NCBI RefSeq assembly: GCF_002897295.1
Contig: NZ_BEXF01000022.1
Coordinates: 42,288 to 106,287, forward strand
From: Brevibacillus reuszeri
GTDB lineage: Bacteria > Bacillota > Bacilli > Brevibacillales > Brevibacillaceae
Length of the DNA: 64,000 nt
Direction: 5' to 3'
The position numbers and the translations under genes are program-made. This document shows positions 16,483-25,772 of the stretch, piece after piece. Under the pieces are notes generated by a model. The model searched no databases. It was not told the DNA's origin and saw only the letters and a list, made by a program, of their open reading frames with translations. How positions within the stretch are numbered: position 1 is the stretch's first letter; every line of letters starts with the position of its first letter.

Positions 16483-17061
16483 TTGGAAACCATCATGTAT
16501 CTCATTCGCCATGGAGAAACAGAGTGGAATCAGATCCGGCGCATACAAGGGCACAGCGATATTGACTTAAATGAGCTGGGATTGCGTCAGGCAGAACAGG
16601 TGGCTCGTCGTTTTCAGGGCGAATCGGTCCACGCTGTCTACTCGAGTGATTTAAGCCGCGCACGTGAAACTGCATCGAGGATTGCCCAAAACTTCGATTA
16701 TACTGTGTCCACACTCCCAACCTTGCGTGAGCGCTGCTATGGTCAGTGGGAGGGGCTTACCTACGAGGAGATTCGTGCTCGTTTTGAAAACCAAGATGAG
16801 GCAGCTTGCGGAATTGAAACGTTTGAGTGTATGCAAAAACGTGCTGTAACTGCATTAACGGAGCTGGCGAAAGCTCATCCGAACGAGACAATTGTCGTTG
16901 TATCTCACGGCGGGCTTATCAACAGCTTTTTACATTTTGTAACATCAGGGGAGCAAGGAACTGGCATTACTCGGATAGACAATACCGGGATAACCAAATT
17001 CCGCTTTACAGATTTTTGGAATGTTTTGCAAGTGAATGATACAGACCATTTAGAATCTTAG
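16483..17061 (+). CDS. Histidine phosphatase family protein
   Basis: 192 residues, phosphoglycerate-mutase-like fold. The N-terminal catalytic motif LIRHGETEWN has the phospho-accepting His, and VVSHGGLIN near residue 145 carries the second His; RARETASRIA and ERCYGQWEGLTYEEI complete the pocket. The substrate cannot be told from sequence (sugar phosphate, alpha-ribazole phosphate or others); no cobalamin genes are nearby. The start is TTG 16483, with AAAAGGAGA ten bases upstream; an in-frame ATG at 16495 is the alternative. Confidence 0.85.
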   Translation: METIMYLIRHGETEWNQIRRIQGHSDIDLNELGLRQAEQVARRFQGESVHAVYSSDLSRARETASRIAQNFDYTVSTLPTLRERCYGQWEGLTYEEIRARFENQDEAACGIETFECMQKRAVTALTELAKAHPNETIVVVSHGGLINSFLHFVTSGEQGTGITRIDNTGITKFRFTDFWNVLQVNDTDHLES

Positions 17062-17152
17062 TTCCAGAAGGATTAAGCAAAATGCTTTCACACGGGTGAA
17101 GGTGCTAACTGTTTTTTACACGTTGAGAAAATGCTGAGAGAGGGAGTTTCTC

Positions 17153-19408
17153 GTGTCAAGTAAAATGTTGGGGAAGTTAGAGACAGTCTTTTCCTACACG
17201 GCCCATTTTATTTTGCAATCTTGGCCGGAAAAGCGCCCAGGCATCCTTTTCTTGACAGATTCCGGGGGCCGTGTCATTAACATCATAGAGATGCAGGTTG
17301 GTCAATCATGGAACCCTCAAGAGCTTGAACTGCGAAAAGATTCTCCGCCAATCGGGGAGTTGAATGACTACGTAAAGGAATCAATCAGCACGAGTCAGAT
17401 CGTAGTGAGGGTCAGCAGTGAGGATTCTCTTGTCTACGGAGCATTTCCTCTGCACGAGCAGGACGGTGAGATACGTGCAGTGGTCGGGATGGTAACTCCC
17501 CGGGCGGAAATTGATTTCGACCTTACCTCGTACATGCGTGGGCTCGAGCCGTTGATCCGAATGGGATATGACGCATACATCCAGCATGTTACAAGTCAAA
17601 TCGTCATGGATTTGACCTTGCATGACACCACGCGAGAATTACTAGAAAGCCTGACGGGCCAGATCAGTGAAATTATTCAAAAGGGCTATTGCTCAGCAGT
17701 CAAGCTATCGGAAAATGGCTTATTGATTCCCCAAGAGTTTGTCACTACACAAGAAGTAGATTATGGACTGATCCAAATTACCCATTTGGTATCCCGCTTT
17801 GGTACTGATCCGGTCACGCCTGCAGTACTGGAGAATAATCGGATCGTTGTCGTTCCGATCAGCTTCAATGATAGTCCGCTATACGCACTGTTTTTACATC
17901 TTTCTCCGGACGAGCTCGATTATAAGTATGATGAACGCGATGTTGCGTTTTTGCAAGAGGTAGGGGGCAAAGCGAGTTGTGCCCTATGGCGAGCGATGAT
18001 GTCTGACGAACTGCGCCGGGAAGCGAGCAAAAAGGACCTCTTGTACCAACTGATGTCCAAGATTCAGGCATCGATTGATGTGAACGATGTTCTACATGAG
18101 ATCGTGACCAGCATCCCGATTTTGTATCCTTACTTATCAGTGGAGCTGTTCCTGACGGTGGAACCGAATGCTACTACTCCAGTGAAACAGCTTTCCTTTC
18201 ATGAGGAGGAGCCATCGACTAGCACCAAGGCATATTTGGAAGGCAGACTGGTTGTTGATGAAATCGAGCAAGGCGATCAGCAGATGACTGTGATCGCCGC
18301 TCCACTTCTCGGTAAGCAAGGAATATACGGAGTGCTGCAGGTGACATCGGATCAGCTGGTTTCCTTGAGTCAGCACGAAACAAACTACATCGCGATTTTG
18401 GCTGATACCGCTGGGACTGCATTTGAAAATGCACAACTATATCAGCAATCACGTAATTTGATCCGTGAGCTACGATTGATCAACGAAATGGCGAGGCAGT
18501 TGAACCGAAGTCTCAATTTAAAGGAGATTTTGGACTTTGTGACCACCATGATGCGGGCTACGTTTGATGCAGAATTTTGTGCAATTTTAAACAAGACGCC
18601 CGGGGAAGACAATTTTCAGGTCCTTTCGTCTTCGATTCCTGCGTATAATGGCATGAGTATTCAGGCCTCAGAAAAGCCATTTCAGGAAATACTCTTGAAC
18701 AAACAGGCATTGCTTTTGGCGCAGCCAGGTTCTGGACCGCTACCGTTTTCACTGATGCCTTGCTCTTCGCTGATGGGCGTACCGCTAGTTGTCGAGGGAG
18801 AAGTCAGTGGAGTCCTTTTAGTCGCTGATTCACGCTATCATTTTTTTAGTTTTGACGACTACAAGCTCCTCGAAATATTCGGACAACATGCGAGTCTGGC
18901 GATGACCAATGCTGTGCTCCATAACGAAATGGAGCGCATGGTGATTACGGACAACCTGACAGGGCTGTTCACGCGCAGGCATCTGAACGAACGAGTCAGG
19001 TCCTCGCTGGAAAAAGACCCGTACGGCTCACTGATCCTGATTGATATTGATTTCTTCAAGACGGTGAATGATACGTTTGGCCACCAGGTTGGCGATGAAG
19101 TATTGATTCAGGTATCCGATCTTATACGGCACAGTATCCGCGAAACGGATATTGCCGCGCGCTGGGGTGGAGAGGAGCTTGCCGTCTATTTGCCGCGAGT
19201 GGACAAGGCTACGGCACATACCGTCGCCGAGAGAATTCGGGAGTGCGTAGAACAGCAAACATCTCCGCGAGTGACGATCTCGTGCGGCCTTGCCAAATGG
19301 AATAAGGAGCTTGACGTAAATCTTAGCGTAGAAGCTTTGTTCCATCAGGCGGATGTGGCCTTGTACGAAGCGAAAAATTCAGGGAGAAATCAAGTTGTGT
19401 TAGCATAG
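17153..19408 (+). CDS. GAF-domain diguanylate cyclase (GGDEF)
   Basis: 751 residues without membrane segments. An N-terminal sensory region of unclear fold is followed by at least two GAF-like modules (about 285-430 and 445-590). The C-terminal GGDEF domain (about 595-750) begins DNLTGLFTRRHLNERV and has the active-site signature GGEEL at residues 672-676; IDIDFFKTVND and GHQVGDEVL match the metal and nucleotide sites. RETD lies exactly five residues before the signature, the allosteric I-site RxxD. Active c-di-GMP synthesis with product inhibition is therefore expected. GTG start with GAGAGGGAG upstream; a terminator overlaps the stop. Confidence 0.88.
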   Translation: MSSKMLGKLETVFSYTAHFILQSWPEKRPGILFLTDSGGRVINIIEMQVGQSWNPQELELRKDSPPIGELNDYVKESISTSQIVVRVSSEDSLVYGAFPLHEQDGEIRAVVGMVTPRAEIDFDLTSYMRGLEPLIRMGYDAYIQHVTSQIVMDLTLHDTTRELLESLTGQISEIIQKGYCSAVKLSENGLLIPQEFVTTQEVDYGLIQITHLVSRFGTDPVTPAVLENNRIVVVPISFNDSPLYALFLHLSPDELDYKYDERDVAFLQEVGGKASCALWRAMMSDELRREASKKDLLYQLMSKIQASIDVNDVLHEIVTSIPILYPYLSVELFLTVEPNATTPVKQLSFHEEEPSTSTKAYLEGRLVVDEIEQGDQQMTVIAAPLLGKQGIYGVLQVTSDQLVSLSQHETNYIAILADTAGTAFENAQLYQQSRNLIRELRLINEMARQLNRSLNLKEILDFVTTMMRATFDAEFCAILNKTPGEDNFQVLSSSIPAYNGMSIQASEKPFQEILLNKQALLLAQPGSGPLPFSLMPCSSLMGVPLVVEGEVSGVLLVADSRYHFFSFDDYKLLEIFGQHASLAMTNAVLHNEMERMVITDNLTGLFTRRHLNERVRSSLEKDPYGSLILIDIDFFKTVNDTFGHQVGDEVLIQVSDLIRHSIRETDIAARWGGEELAVYLPRVDKATAHTVAERIRECVEQQTSPRVTISCGLAKWNKELDVNLSVEALFHQADVALYEAKNSGRNQVVLA

Positions 19409-19437
19409 AGCCAAAACAGTGGCTCTTTTCTCTTTTT
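19407..19437 (+). terminator. Terminator of the GGDEF gene
   Basis: AGAGCCA (19407-19413) pairs with TGGCTCT (19420-19426), followed by a T-rich tail. The stem begins inside the stop codon. Confidence 0.8.
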
Positions 19438-19481
19438 AGCAGGCACTGGAAAAAAGTGAAGAGAAGGTTGGGTGAAAATAG

Positions 19482-20477
19482 ATGGCAGCAGGGCAAAGCA
19501 ACGAGATCGTGACAGAAATGGCCCCGGATGTATTTTGTCTGGAGATACCAACCCCGTTTAATGTGGGGCCAGTCAATGTGTATGTGGTAAAAGGAGAGAA
19601 GCTGACGTTAGTGGATGTCGGTCCGCTAACAGAGGCTGCGTGGCAGGCACTTACGACAGGTTTAGCTTCCATCGGTTACAGCGTGGAAGACATTGAGCAG
19701 GTAGTTTTGACGCACCATCACGTGGATCATTGCGGCTTGCTGGAAAAAGTCAGACAAGTCTCTGGCGCAACGACACTTGCTCATCCACAGGCTGCTCCTT
19801 ACGTAGAACAGGATGAAGACTTCATCGGTTTTCACGATCGCTTTTTTACAGACCTCTATAAAAAAGCAGGCGTTCCAGAAGAGAAGCTGATCATCATTGA
19901 AAAATTTCATCAACTCATGAAAACCTTCTCGGAGCCTAGTCAAATTGACGGTTTGCTAAAGCATGAACAGGTAGTCCCTCATTTGTCTGATTGGAAGGTA
20001 CTGTATACGCCTGGTCACAGTCAAAGCCATCTTTCCTTGTATCGACAAAAAGACCGTGTCATGATCGGCGGGGACCACATTATAAAGCACATTTCCTCAA
20101 ATGCCTTTATCGAGCCACCCCGGGATCGTTCAGGGGCCCGCCCGTTAACGCTGGTGCAATACCGAACTGCTTTGCAGATGTGTGCAGATCAGGAGATTGA
20201 TCTCGTGCTGTCTGGTCATGGAGAGCCGGTCATCAATCATCGGGAGCTGGTACTCACACGCTTGCAAAAAAACTGGGAGCGGACGGATACGCTGCGCCGC
20301 ATGCTAGCCGATGGTGAAAAATCAGCCTATGAGCTAACCGCATTGCTCTTTCCCACCCTGTATGAAAAAGAACTGCCGCTAACCCTCTCGGAAACGCTAG
20401 GTCACATCGATCTCTTGACCATTCTTCACCAGGTAGAGGTCCGTGAGCAGAATGGCATTCTGTATTACTACTTGTAG
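19482..20477 (+). CDS. MBL-fold metallohydrolase
   Basis: 331 residues. The metallo-beta-lactamase signature THHHVDHCG (HxHxDH type) is near residue 80, with TPGHSQSHLSL (third metal-binding His) near 180 and SGHGEPV near 245. A C-terminal helical region (about 260-325) resembles the winged-helix/LACTB2-like tail found in RNase or thioesterase-like members. The substrate is unknown. A weak purine-rich RBS (AGGTTGGGTG) precedes the ATG. It lies between two unrelated genes, with a terminator upstream, so it probably has its own promoter. Confidence 0.85.
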   Translation: MAAGQSNEIVTEMAPDVFCLEIPTPFNVGPVNVYVVKGEKLTLVDVGPLTEAAWQALTTGLASIGYSVEDIEQVVLTHHHVDHCGLLEKVRQVSGATTLAHPQAAPYVEQDEDFIGFHDRFFTDLYKKAGVPEEKLIIIEKFHQLMKTFSEPSQIDGLLKHEQVVPHLSDWKVLYTPGHSQSHLSLYRQKDRVMIGGDHIIKHISSNAFIEPPRDRSGARPLTLVQYRTALQMCADQEIDLVLSGHGEPVINHRELVLTRLQKNWERTDTLRRMLADGEKSAYELTALLFPTLYEKELPLTLSETLGHIDLLTILHQVEVREQNGILYYYL

Positions 20478-20602
20478 GGAAGTGAGATCAGCCGACCAGC
20501 CAGCAGAATAAGCCCTTTCTTCCCCGGAAACGATAAGGGGGACGAGACCGCCTTGGAGGTACCCAAACGGGGTTGCCGAAACACGCGGAAGGAGGGGCAA
20601 CT

Positions 20603-21508
20603 ATGCGCAATCGCTGGACGCTTTGTATGATGACACTGCTTTGTACTGCACTGGTTGGCTGCAATCAGATGGGAGTCAAGCAAAATGCAGGTTCTGCCTA
20701 CGATCAAATACGCGATCGTTTTTCGCAGCAGCAGTCCTACGCATTTTATGGCCGCACGAAGCTATTGACGGCAAACAGCTCCAATGCCAACATGGTCAAT
20801 TTTTCGGGTAGAAAAGATGGCGATGCCGTGTATATGAAGGTAAAGCTATCGGTTCCTGACGAGAAACGGATTGACACACTATCCCTCTTGCATCAGGGAG
20901 ATAAGCTGTACGCCAAAGAAGGCGACAACCAGGATTGGAAAAACGTAGCAAAAAAAGATGTGGCCATGCAGCAGGAAATGAACAACTGGAGTCCGGTTTT
21001 TTCGTTCCAGCAAATGGATGATATGAAGAGAAATGTGCGGACTTTGCCAGATGAAAATCCGAATGATGAATTGGAAGCCATCCGGGTTACACTTGATTCA
21101 GCAAAGCTGAAGAGCTGGCTGGCTACGCAGATGAGAGAGCAGACAGCTTCCGGGGCTAGTATCCAATCTACACCTGACTTCAAGCATAAGCCCAAACTGA
21201 AGCTGGCAATGGCTCTTTCTGATGGAGCTTGGCAAAGAACGCATGCCAAACAGGCTGGACCTACAATCCAATCCAAAGCGAAACCGGATGTAAACGAAAT
21301 TGTAGATCAAATGGATCTGGAAGCGGAATACACGATCTACTACAATAAAACTAGCATGCTCCCGACGAATTTGACGATGTCAATTCGCTCTGTGTATGAT
21401 TTGAACAATCAGCGTGTTCACGAGCATTCGCAAGTGGAGACGTACCTGCAAAATTATGGACGTGTACAACCGCTGCCCACTCCTGCTGAAGCAACGACAG
21501 AAGGTTAA
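20603..21508 (+). CDS. Conserved lipoprotein of unknown function
   Basis: 301 residues beginning with a lipoprotein signal peptide ending LVGC (lipobox; Cys at residue 21). The mature part is hydrophilic with the organisation of LppX/LprG-like or DUF6612-like bacterial lipoproteins: a ligand-binding-type beta-rich domain with SGRKDGDAVYMKVKL and YTIYYNKTSMLPTNLTMSI. I do not recognise the exact family. Start ATG 20603 is set by GGAAGGAGGGG. The 125-base gap upstream shows no clear feature. It faces outward on the membrane. Confidence 0.7.
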   Translation: MRNRWTLCMMTLLCTALVGCNQMGVKQNAGSAYDQIRDRFSQQQSYAFYGRTKLLTANSSNANMVNFSGRKDGDAVYMKVKLSVPDEKRIDTLSLLHQGDKLYAKEGDNQDWKNVAKKDVAMQQEMNNWSPVFSFQQMDDMKRNVRTLPDENPNDELEAIRVTLDSAKLKSWLATQMREQTASGASIQSTPDFKHKPKLKLAMALSDGAWQRTHAKQAGPTIQSKAKPDVNEIVDQMDLEAEYTIYYNKTSMLPTNLTMSIRSVYDLNNQRVHEHSQVETYLQNYGRVQPLPTPAEATTEG

Positions 21509-21509
21509 C

Positions 21510-21562
21510 GAGAAAAGACGCTCACTTTCCTTTCATTCAGCGGAAAGCGGCGTCTTTTTCTC
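21510..21562. terminator. Bidirectional terminator between convergent genes
   Basis: GAGAAAAGACGC (21510-21521) pairs with GCGTCTTTTTCTC (21550-21562), with an inner TTCC/GGAA stem. It serves the lipoprotein gene and the minus-strand nuclease-fold gene. Confidence 0.85.
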
Positions 21563-21582
21563 AGATAGGATATTTCTGCGGC

Positions 21583-22434
21583 TTAGCTAAACGGCATGGG
21601 CGTAGCCAGATTTCCTCCCGGGTTCATACGCTTGGCAATCTCCATGAGGACGGGATAATGATCAGATGGTCCCATAGGGGGCGCGGTTGCCTGGAAGAAT
21701 TGCAGGTCATGCGAAAGGAAGATATGATCCAGCTCCTTGAGTGATTGCTTGCTTCTTAAGGTGCCGAGAACGACATGCTTCTCAAACAAGGGATCCTGGA
21801 GCAGGCTGCGCACCGAATCCAGCAAGGAATTGTCCGCATACATATTAAAATCACCGAGCAATACGCCAGTATCTCCAGATTTTTTTTGCAAATAAGTGTA
21901 GAGCGATTGGATTTGTTCGGGATGTTCAGACGCTTTTACGCCCAGATGCGTTGTGTATACATGCAGGGGTGTTCCGTACCAATCCAAGGTCACATCAAGC
22001 AGACTGCGCGGCTCCCATGTTGCTGGCAGCGGGGTAGAAGCTGCATGCAGGATCGGATATTTACTAAGTACAGCATTGCCGTACGTGCCGAAAAGAAAAT
22101 TGATGGACGGGGCATAGGCATAATTCATGTGCAAGCTCGCTGCTATGGTGGCGACCTGATTGATAAAGGATGAGCGCGGAAGGGTATTGTCCACCTCCTG
22201 CAACGCGATGATATCTGCCGAAAGCGGGCGGAGGGCAGCCACAACCTTATTGGGGTCTGCGTGTCCCTGATCATCTCTGCAGCCGCGAATATTGTACGTA
22301 ACAACTTGGAGTCGATCTACGTAATAACTTTGGACAGTTGGTGCAGAAGAGGTCAAGTTGTGAATGAGTGCCGTGCCTTGCAAAAAATGGAAGAGGATAA
22401 GAAACAATGTGAGCGGCAGCCAGATTTTGCGCAA
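21583..22434 (-). CDS. Membrane-anchored endonuclease/exonuclease/phosphatase-fold protein
   Basis: 283 residues. An N-terminal hydrophobic segment (IWLPLTLFLILFHFLQG) acts as signal or anchor. The EEP fold follows: VVTYNIRG, IIALQEVDN (catalytic Glu), LLGDFNM (Asp-x-Asn) and the terminal SDHYPVL (catalytic Asp-His). The substrate could be DNA, a phospholipid or an inositol phosphate; the extracytoplasmic location argues against a DNA-repair role. The start is taken as TTG 22434, because GGAGGTGAG lies immediately upstream; an ATG at 22485 would put that RBS inside the gene. Confidence 0.8.
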   Translation of the reverse strand: MRKIWLPLTLFLILFHFLQGTALIHNLTSSAPTVQSYYVDRLQVVTYNIRGCRDDQGHADPNKVVAALRPLSADIIALQEVDNTLPRSSFINQVATIAASLHMNYAYAPSINFLFGTYGNAVLSKYPILHAASTPLPATWEPRSLLDVTLDWYGTPLHVYTTHLGVKASEHPEQIQSLYTYLQKKSGDTGVLLGDFNMYADNSLLDSVRSLLQDPLFEKHVVLGTLRSKQSLKELDHIFLSHDLQFFQATAPPMGPSDHYPVLMEIAKRMNPGGNLATPMPFS

Positions 22435-22521
22435 GGACTCACCTCCGCTTCTATGAAAAGTCCTCGGTTGAGGTATTTTTATCATAGCGCCTCAATAGAT
22501 AGGAGGAATACTGGAAAACTT

Positions 22522-22558
22522 TGTCGAACATACAACAGGACTATCTTTTTACGTCGAA
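22522..22558 (+). promoter_or_regulatory. Two Spo0A-box-like sites upstream of refZ
   Basis: TGTCGAA at 22522-22528 (within TTTGTCGAACA, a very good 0A box) and CGTCGAA at 22552-22558, 30 bases apart on the same face of the helix. A TACAAT -10 candidate follows at 22566-22571. In B. subtilis refZ is induced at the start of sporulation under Spo0A and sigma-H (recalled). Confidence 0.5.
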
Positions 22559-22643
22559 CAATCTGTACAATGGGAAAGATGCCTGACTGGCCTTGGTGTC
22601 TGGTCCGTTTTCTTAAAATCGGAACAGGAGGAAAAGAAAGGCA

Positions 22644-23273
22644 ATGGATCAAACCAAATTACGTATTCTGTCTGCAGCCGCGAAGCTGTTTGACATACAT
22701 GGCTACAAAGGAACGTCTGTTCGACATATTGCCGAGGAGGCTCAGGTAAACTCCGCATTAATTTCCTACCATTTTCATGGGAAACAGGGTGTGCTGGAAA
22801 CCTTGATAGCCTCCTATTTCGAGACTTTATTTAGGCGCGTCGAAGAATTGGTAGAGGAGCAAAGGAATGCGTCTTCCTACCAACAGCTAGAACAAATGGT
22901 TCATCTCTATGTGAGCTTTCAAACAGAGCATGCGGCGATCACGAGGTTTATACAAAGAGAGCTGAGTGTCGAGTCTATGCTGGCTCGTGAAGTACTGACG
23001 CTGTATATTAGTCGTTGGAAGCATGGTCTTTCGCAGGTAATCGAGGGCGGAATTGCTTCTGGCGATTTTTTGTCCGTATCGGTTGATCGGGTTGTTTTGG
23101 CTCTTGGAAGCCTGATGAACTATCCATTTTTGCAACCGCAAATGGTTCGCCAAGTATATGATTTGGAACCATCCGATGAGGAGTTTGCTCGGTGGCTGGA
23201 AGCTTCGTCAATGCGTTATTTAGCGGCATGCTTGCTTCCGGTTGACACGCAGCTACGCCCTCCCATGAATTAA
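22644..23273 (+). CDS. refZ: TetR-family protein, RefZ (forespore capture) orthologue
   Basis: 209 residues. The N-terminal TetR helix-turn-helix is clear (ILSAAAKLFDIHGYKGTSV, then SALISYHFHGKQGVLETL). The C-terminal ligand-type domain matches RefZ/YttP in general form. In B. subtilis RefZ binds sites flanking the origin and helps place the chromosome and FtsZ ring at the first step of sporulation. The refZ call rests on the TetR family plus its position beside an EzrA-like gene and on the Spo0A-like boxes upstream; a generic TetR regulator is the alternative. RBS GGAGGAAAAG precedes the ATG. Confidence 0.7.
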   Translation: MDQTKLRILSAAAKLFDIHGYKGTSVRHIAEEAQVNSALISYHFHGKQGVLETLIASYFETLFRRVEELVEEQRNASSYQQLEQMVHLYVSFQTEHAAITRFIQRELSVESMLAREVLTLYISRWKHGLSQVIEGGIASGDFLSVSVDRVVLALGSLMNYPFLQPQMVRQVYDLEPSDEEFARWLEASSMRYLAACLLPVDTQLRPPMN

Positions 23274-23296
23274 TACGCTAAGGGGTTGTATAACAA

Positions 23297-25762
23297 GTGA
23301 AACGAAAACTATTCATGCTCTGTTTGGCAGGCATGTTGCTATATACGAATCCGGCCTATGCCACACCATTTCCCGATAAAACGGACCAAATCGTTCAGGA
23401 CTCTGACAAATACCTGAAAAAGGAAGATATTACCAAATTCGAAGCCTCGCTGAAGGATAAGCCTGGAACCTACAAGGTAGTCGTTGTAGAGAGCACTTCT
23501 CCAGAAGCAGAGAACCCCGAGGATTACGCCAACAAGCTTTTTAACAACTATAATTTACCTGATGATGCACTCATGGTCGTTCTCAATATGGAGACGGAGA
23601 CGCTCGGCGTATACGCTGGACCTAGCCTGAAAGAAAAAGGGGCTACCGAGGAGATGATCAAGGAAAAAATCACTTCCTACTTCGAGCCCTTCCGCAACCA
23701 AAAGCAATATTTGACCGGAATCGAAACGTTGATTTCGGAAATTCATGCGGAAATCAACCGTTTGGAGAGCAAATCAGGACAAGCAGCGGCTACTGACACG
23801 ACGAATGCAGCAAAAGAAGAACCAAAGGAGGACGCATCGGCGCTCGGCGGCATTCCTTGGTGGATATACGTGATTGGAGCAGTATTTGCTGGACTATCGA
23901 TCGGTTTGATTTATGCGATGATTCGCCGACGCTCCATTTTTGCCCAAGTAGATGACGTAGAGGATTGGAAGGAAGAGCTAGTAGAGAAGATCAATGTGAT
24001 CGAAGTTGATAAGCCAATGCGTCGTTCTAGCGGTACAACGGAAGTGCGCTACCATCATTTGGCGGATCAAAAGGAAAACCTGCTGCGCAACCGTATTCCT
24101 GATGTTGAGATGATGATTTTGGACGCGGAGGAAGCGTGCGACCGTTTCCGTTTTTCTCTCGCTTTGGGGATGCTGGATGAAGCAAGAGAGACACTCACTC
24201 AGATTGAACAGGAACTAGGTGAGCTAAAGACAGATACCACCCAGGTGGCAGTGACGAAACAGGAAAACAAAGTCGTCATCCCTGAAATCGGCAAGCTGGT
24301 TGAGCAGATTGAACGGCGTTTGTCTGATTTGCGACTGGAGTACGGATTGTCTTTTCACGAGCTGAAAGCATCGCTTGATGAGGTAGAGACGATGCGCAGC
24401 ATGATCAAAACATCCAGAGCTGCAGGCGATGACCTGCAAGCCTACAACACGACTCTGAAAGCACAGCAGCAGCTTGAGCAAATCAGCAGCACGATGGAGC
24501 AGATTCCAACCCTCGTCCATCGCGTGAAAAAAGCAATGCCAGAAGAGTTCAAGCAGCTGGAACAAGGAATTGATCAGGCAGTCCGTGACGGCTATCATTT
24601 CAATCCGGATACATTGGAAAATGCTCTATTGCAGGCGAAGCAGCTTCTTTCGGCTTCCAAAAGCGCATTGGAAGAAGGCAGTCTGGAAACGTTGGTTACT
24701 CATCAAAAGGCGTTTGAAGTATTGATTGACACCACATACCAAACGATAGAAGAAGGCCTCGTTGCAAAGCGTGAAATTGCAGCTACTGAGACGGCGCCTG
24801 CCAATGTGGAGGTAGCGAAGCCGATTCTAGAAGAGCCGATTGTGCTTAATGACCCGATCGAGCTTGCTCCGATGTTTGAAGAACCGAAGCAGCAGGAGGT
24901 CTCGGCAAAAGACGGAGCAGAAGTACCAGGCGATGTGATTTTGCCAGAGTGGGATACAGAGGCGGAACAGACCGTCGAACGGAAGAACTCTCGTGCAGAT
25001 GAGAAAAAGTCACAGCCGGTTGAGGATGCAGCACAGGCGCATATGACCACTACGGAGCTGAGCGAGGCAGAAAGACTTGTCTTGCTCCAGGCAGTGCAGC
25101 AGTCAAAGAAAACGTCAGCTGCGCCATCAGAAAGCTCAAAACCACACAGTAAAGCAGTTGAACCACAGCCGGTGATAGAAAAACAGCCTGCGGAGGAAGA
25201 GGAATACGAGCTCGTTATCCCGAGGCCTGCTGCCAAGCAGGAAGAGTTTGTACCAGCAGTTGAGGAGCCTGAACTGCTTGTGATCGAGACAGAGGATGAC
25301 GCCTTGGATGAGCTGGAGCGCATCTCCAATACACTTGTGCGCATCCGTCAGCAAATCAAGCGCAGCTATCTCCCGGGTATTCCTGACCAGCTGAAGTACA
25401 TGTTTGAAGAAATTATTCAGACGCTTGCTCGCGTGCAGAGCATTATGGATGAATATCGCTATGATTTGGAGGAAGTGGCGATACTCATACAGGATGCGAA
25501 TGATCTCGTGGAAGAGACCGAAAAAATGGCAGAGCGAATCATCGCCACATGTCAGCTGGCTGAGGGAGCCATTCAATACACCAACCGCTATCGCCGTCAA
25601 AATCGCCAAGTAAACGAGCTGCTGACAAAGGCAGAACAGTCCTTTAGACTGCTGGCTTTTGCGGAAGCATACCAGCTTGCTGAAGATGCTCGCCTCGTCG
25701 TAGAAGGAGCGCCAGTTGAAGAAGAGTCGGGCTGGCTATTGCGCCGCAAGAAAAAGGGGTGA
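23297..25762 (+). CDS. TPM-domain protein with EzrA-like cytoplasmic coiled coil
   Basis: 821 residues. A signal-like N-terminus ends near PAYATPFP, followed by an extracytoplasmic TPM (YgcG/TLP18.3-like) domain at about 25-150 (VVVVESTSPEAE, DDALMVVLNMETETLGVYAG), one membrane helix (about 188-208, WWIYVIGAVFAGLSIGLIYA) and a long cytoplasmic helical region. The final ~130 residues (VEETEKMAERIIATCQL, YTNRYRRQNRQVNELLTKAE, AEAYQLAEDARL) match the C-terminal pattern of EzrA, the spectrin-like negative regulator of FtsZ rings. An acidic Pro-rich linker (about 500-670) separates two helical blocks. EzrA itself (~560 residues) has no TPM domain. GTG start; the gene follows refZ by 23 bases. Confidence 0.75.
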   Translation: MKRKLFMLCLAGMLLYTNPAYATPFPDKTDQIVQDSDKYLKKEDITKFEASLKDKPGTYKVVVVESTSPEAENPEDYANKLFNNYNLPDDALMVVLNMETETLGVYAGPSLKEKGATEEMIKEKITSYFEPFRNQKQYLTGIETLISEIHAEINRLESKSGQAAATDTTNAAKEEPKEDASALGGIPWWIYVIGAVFAGLSIGLIYAMIRRRSIFAQVDDVEDWKEELVEKINVIEVDKPMRRSSGTTEVRYHHLADQKENLLRNRIPDVEMMILDAEEACDRFRFSLALGMLDEARETLTQIEQELGELKTDTTQVAVTKQENKVVIPEIGKLVEQIERRLSDLRLEYGLSFHELKASLDEVETMRSMIKTSRAAGDDLQAYNTTLKAQQQLEQISSTMEQIPTLVHRVKKAMPEEFKQLEQGIDQAVRDGYHFNPDTLENALLQAKQLLSASKSALEEGSLETLVTHQKAFEVLIDTTYQTIEEGLVAKREIAATETAPANVEVAKPILEEPIVLNDPIELAPMFEEPKQQEVSAKDGAEVPGDVILPEWDTEAEQTVERKNSRADEKKSQPVEDAAQAHMTTTELSEAERLVLLQAVQQSKKTSAAPSESSKPHSKAVEPQPVIEKQPAEEEEYELVIPRPAAKQEEFVPAVEEPELLVIETEDDALDELERISNTLVRIRQQIKRSYLPGIPDQLKYMFEEIIQTLARVQSIMDEYRYDLEEVAILIQDANDLVEETEKMAERIIATCQLAEGAIQYTNRYRRQNRQVNELLTKAEQSFRLLAFAEAYQLAEDARLVVEGAPVEEESGWLLRRKKKG

Positions 25763-25772
25763 ATGAACGCCC

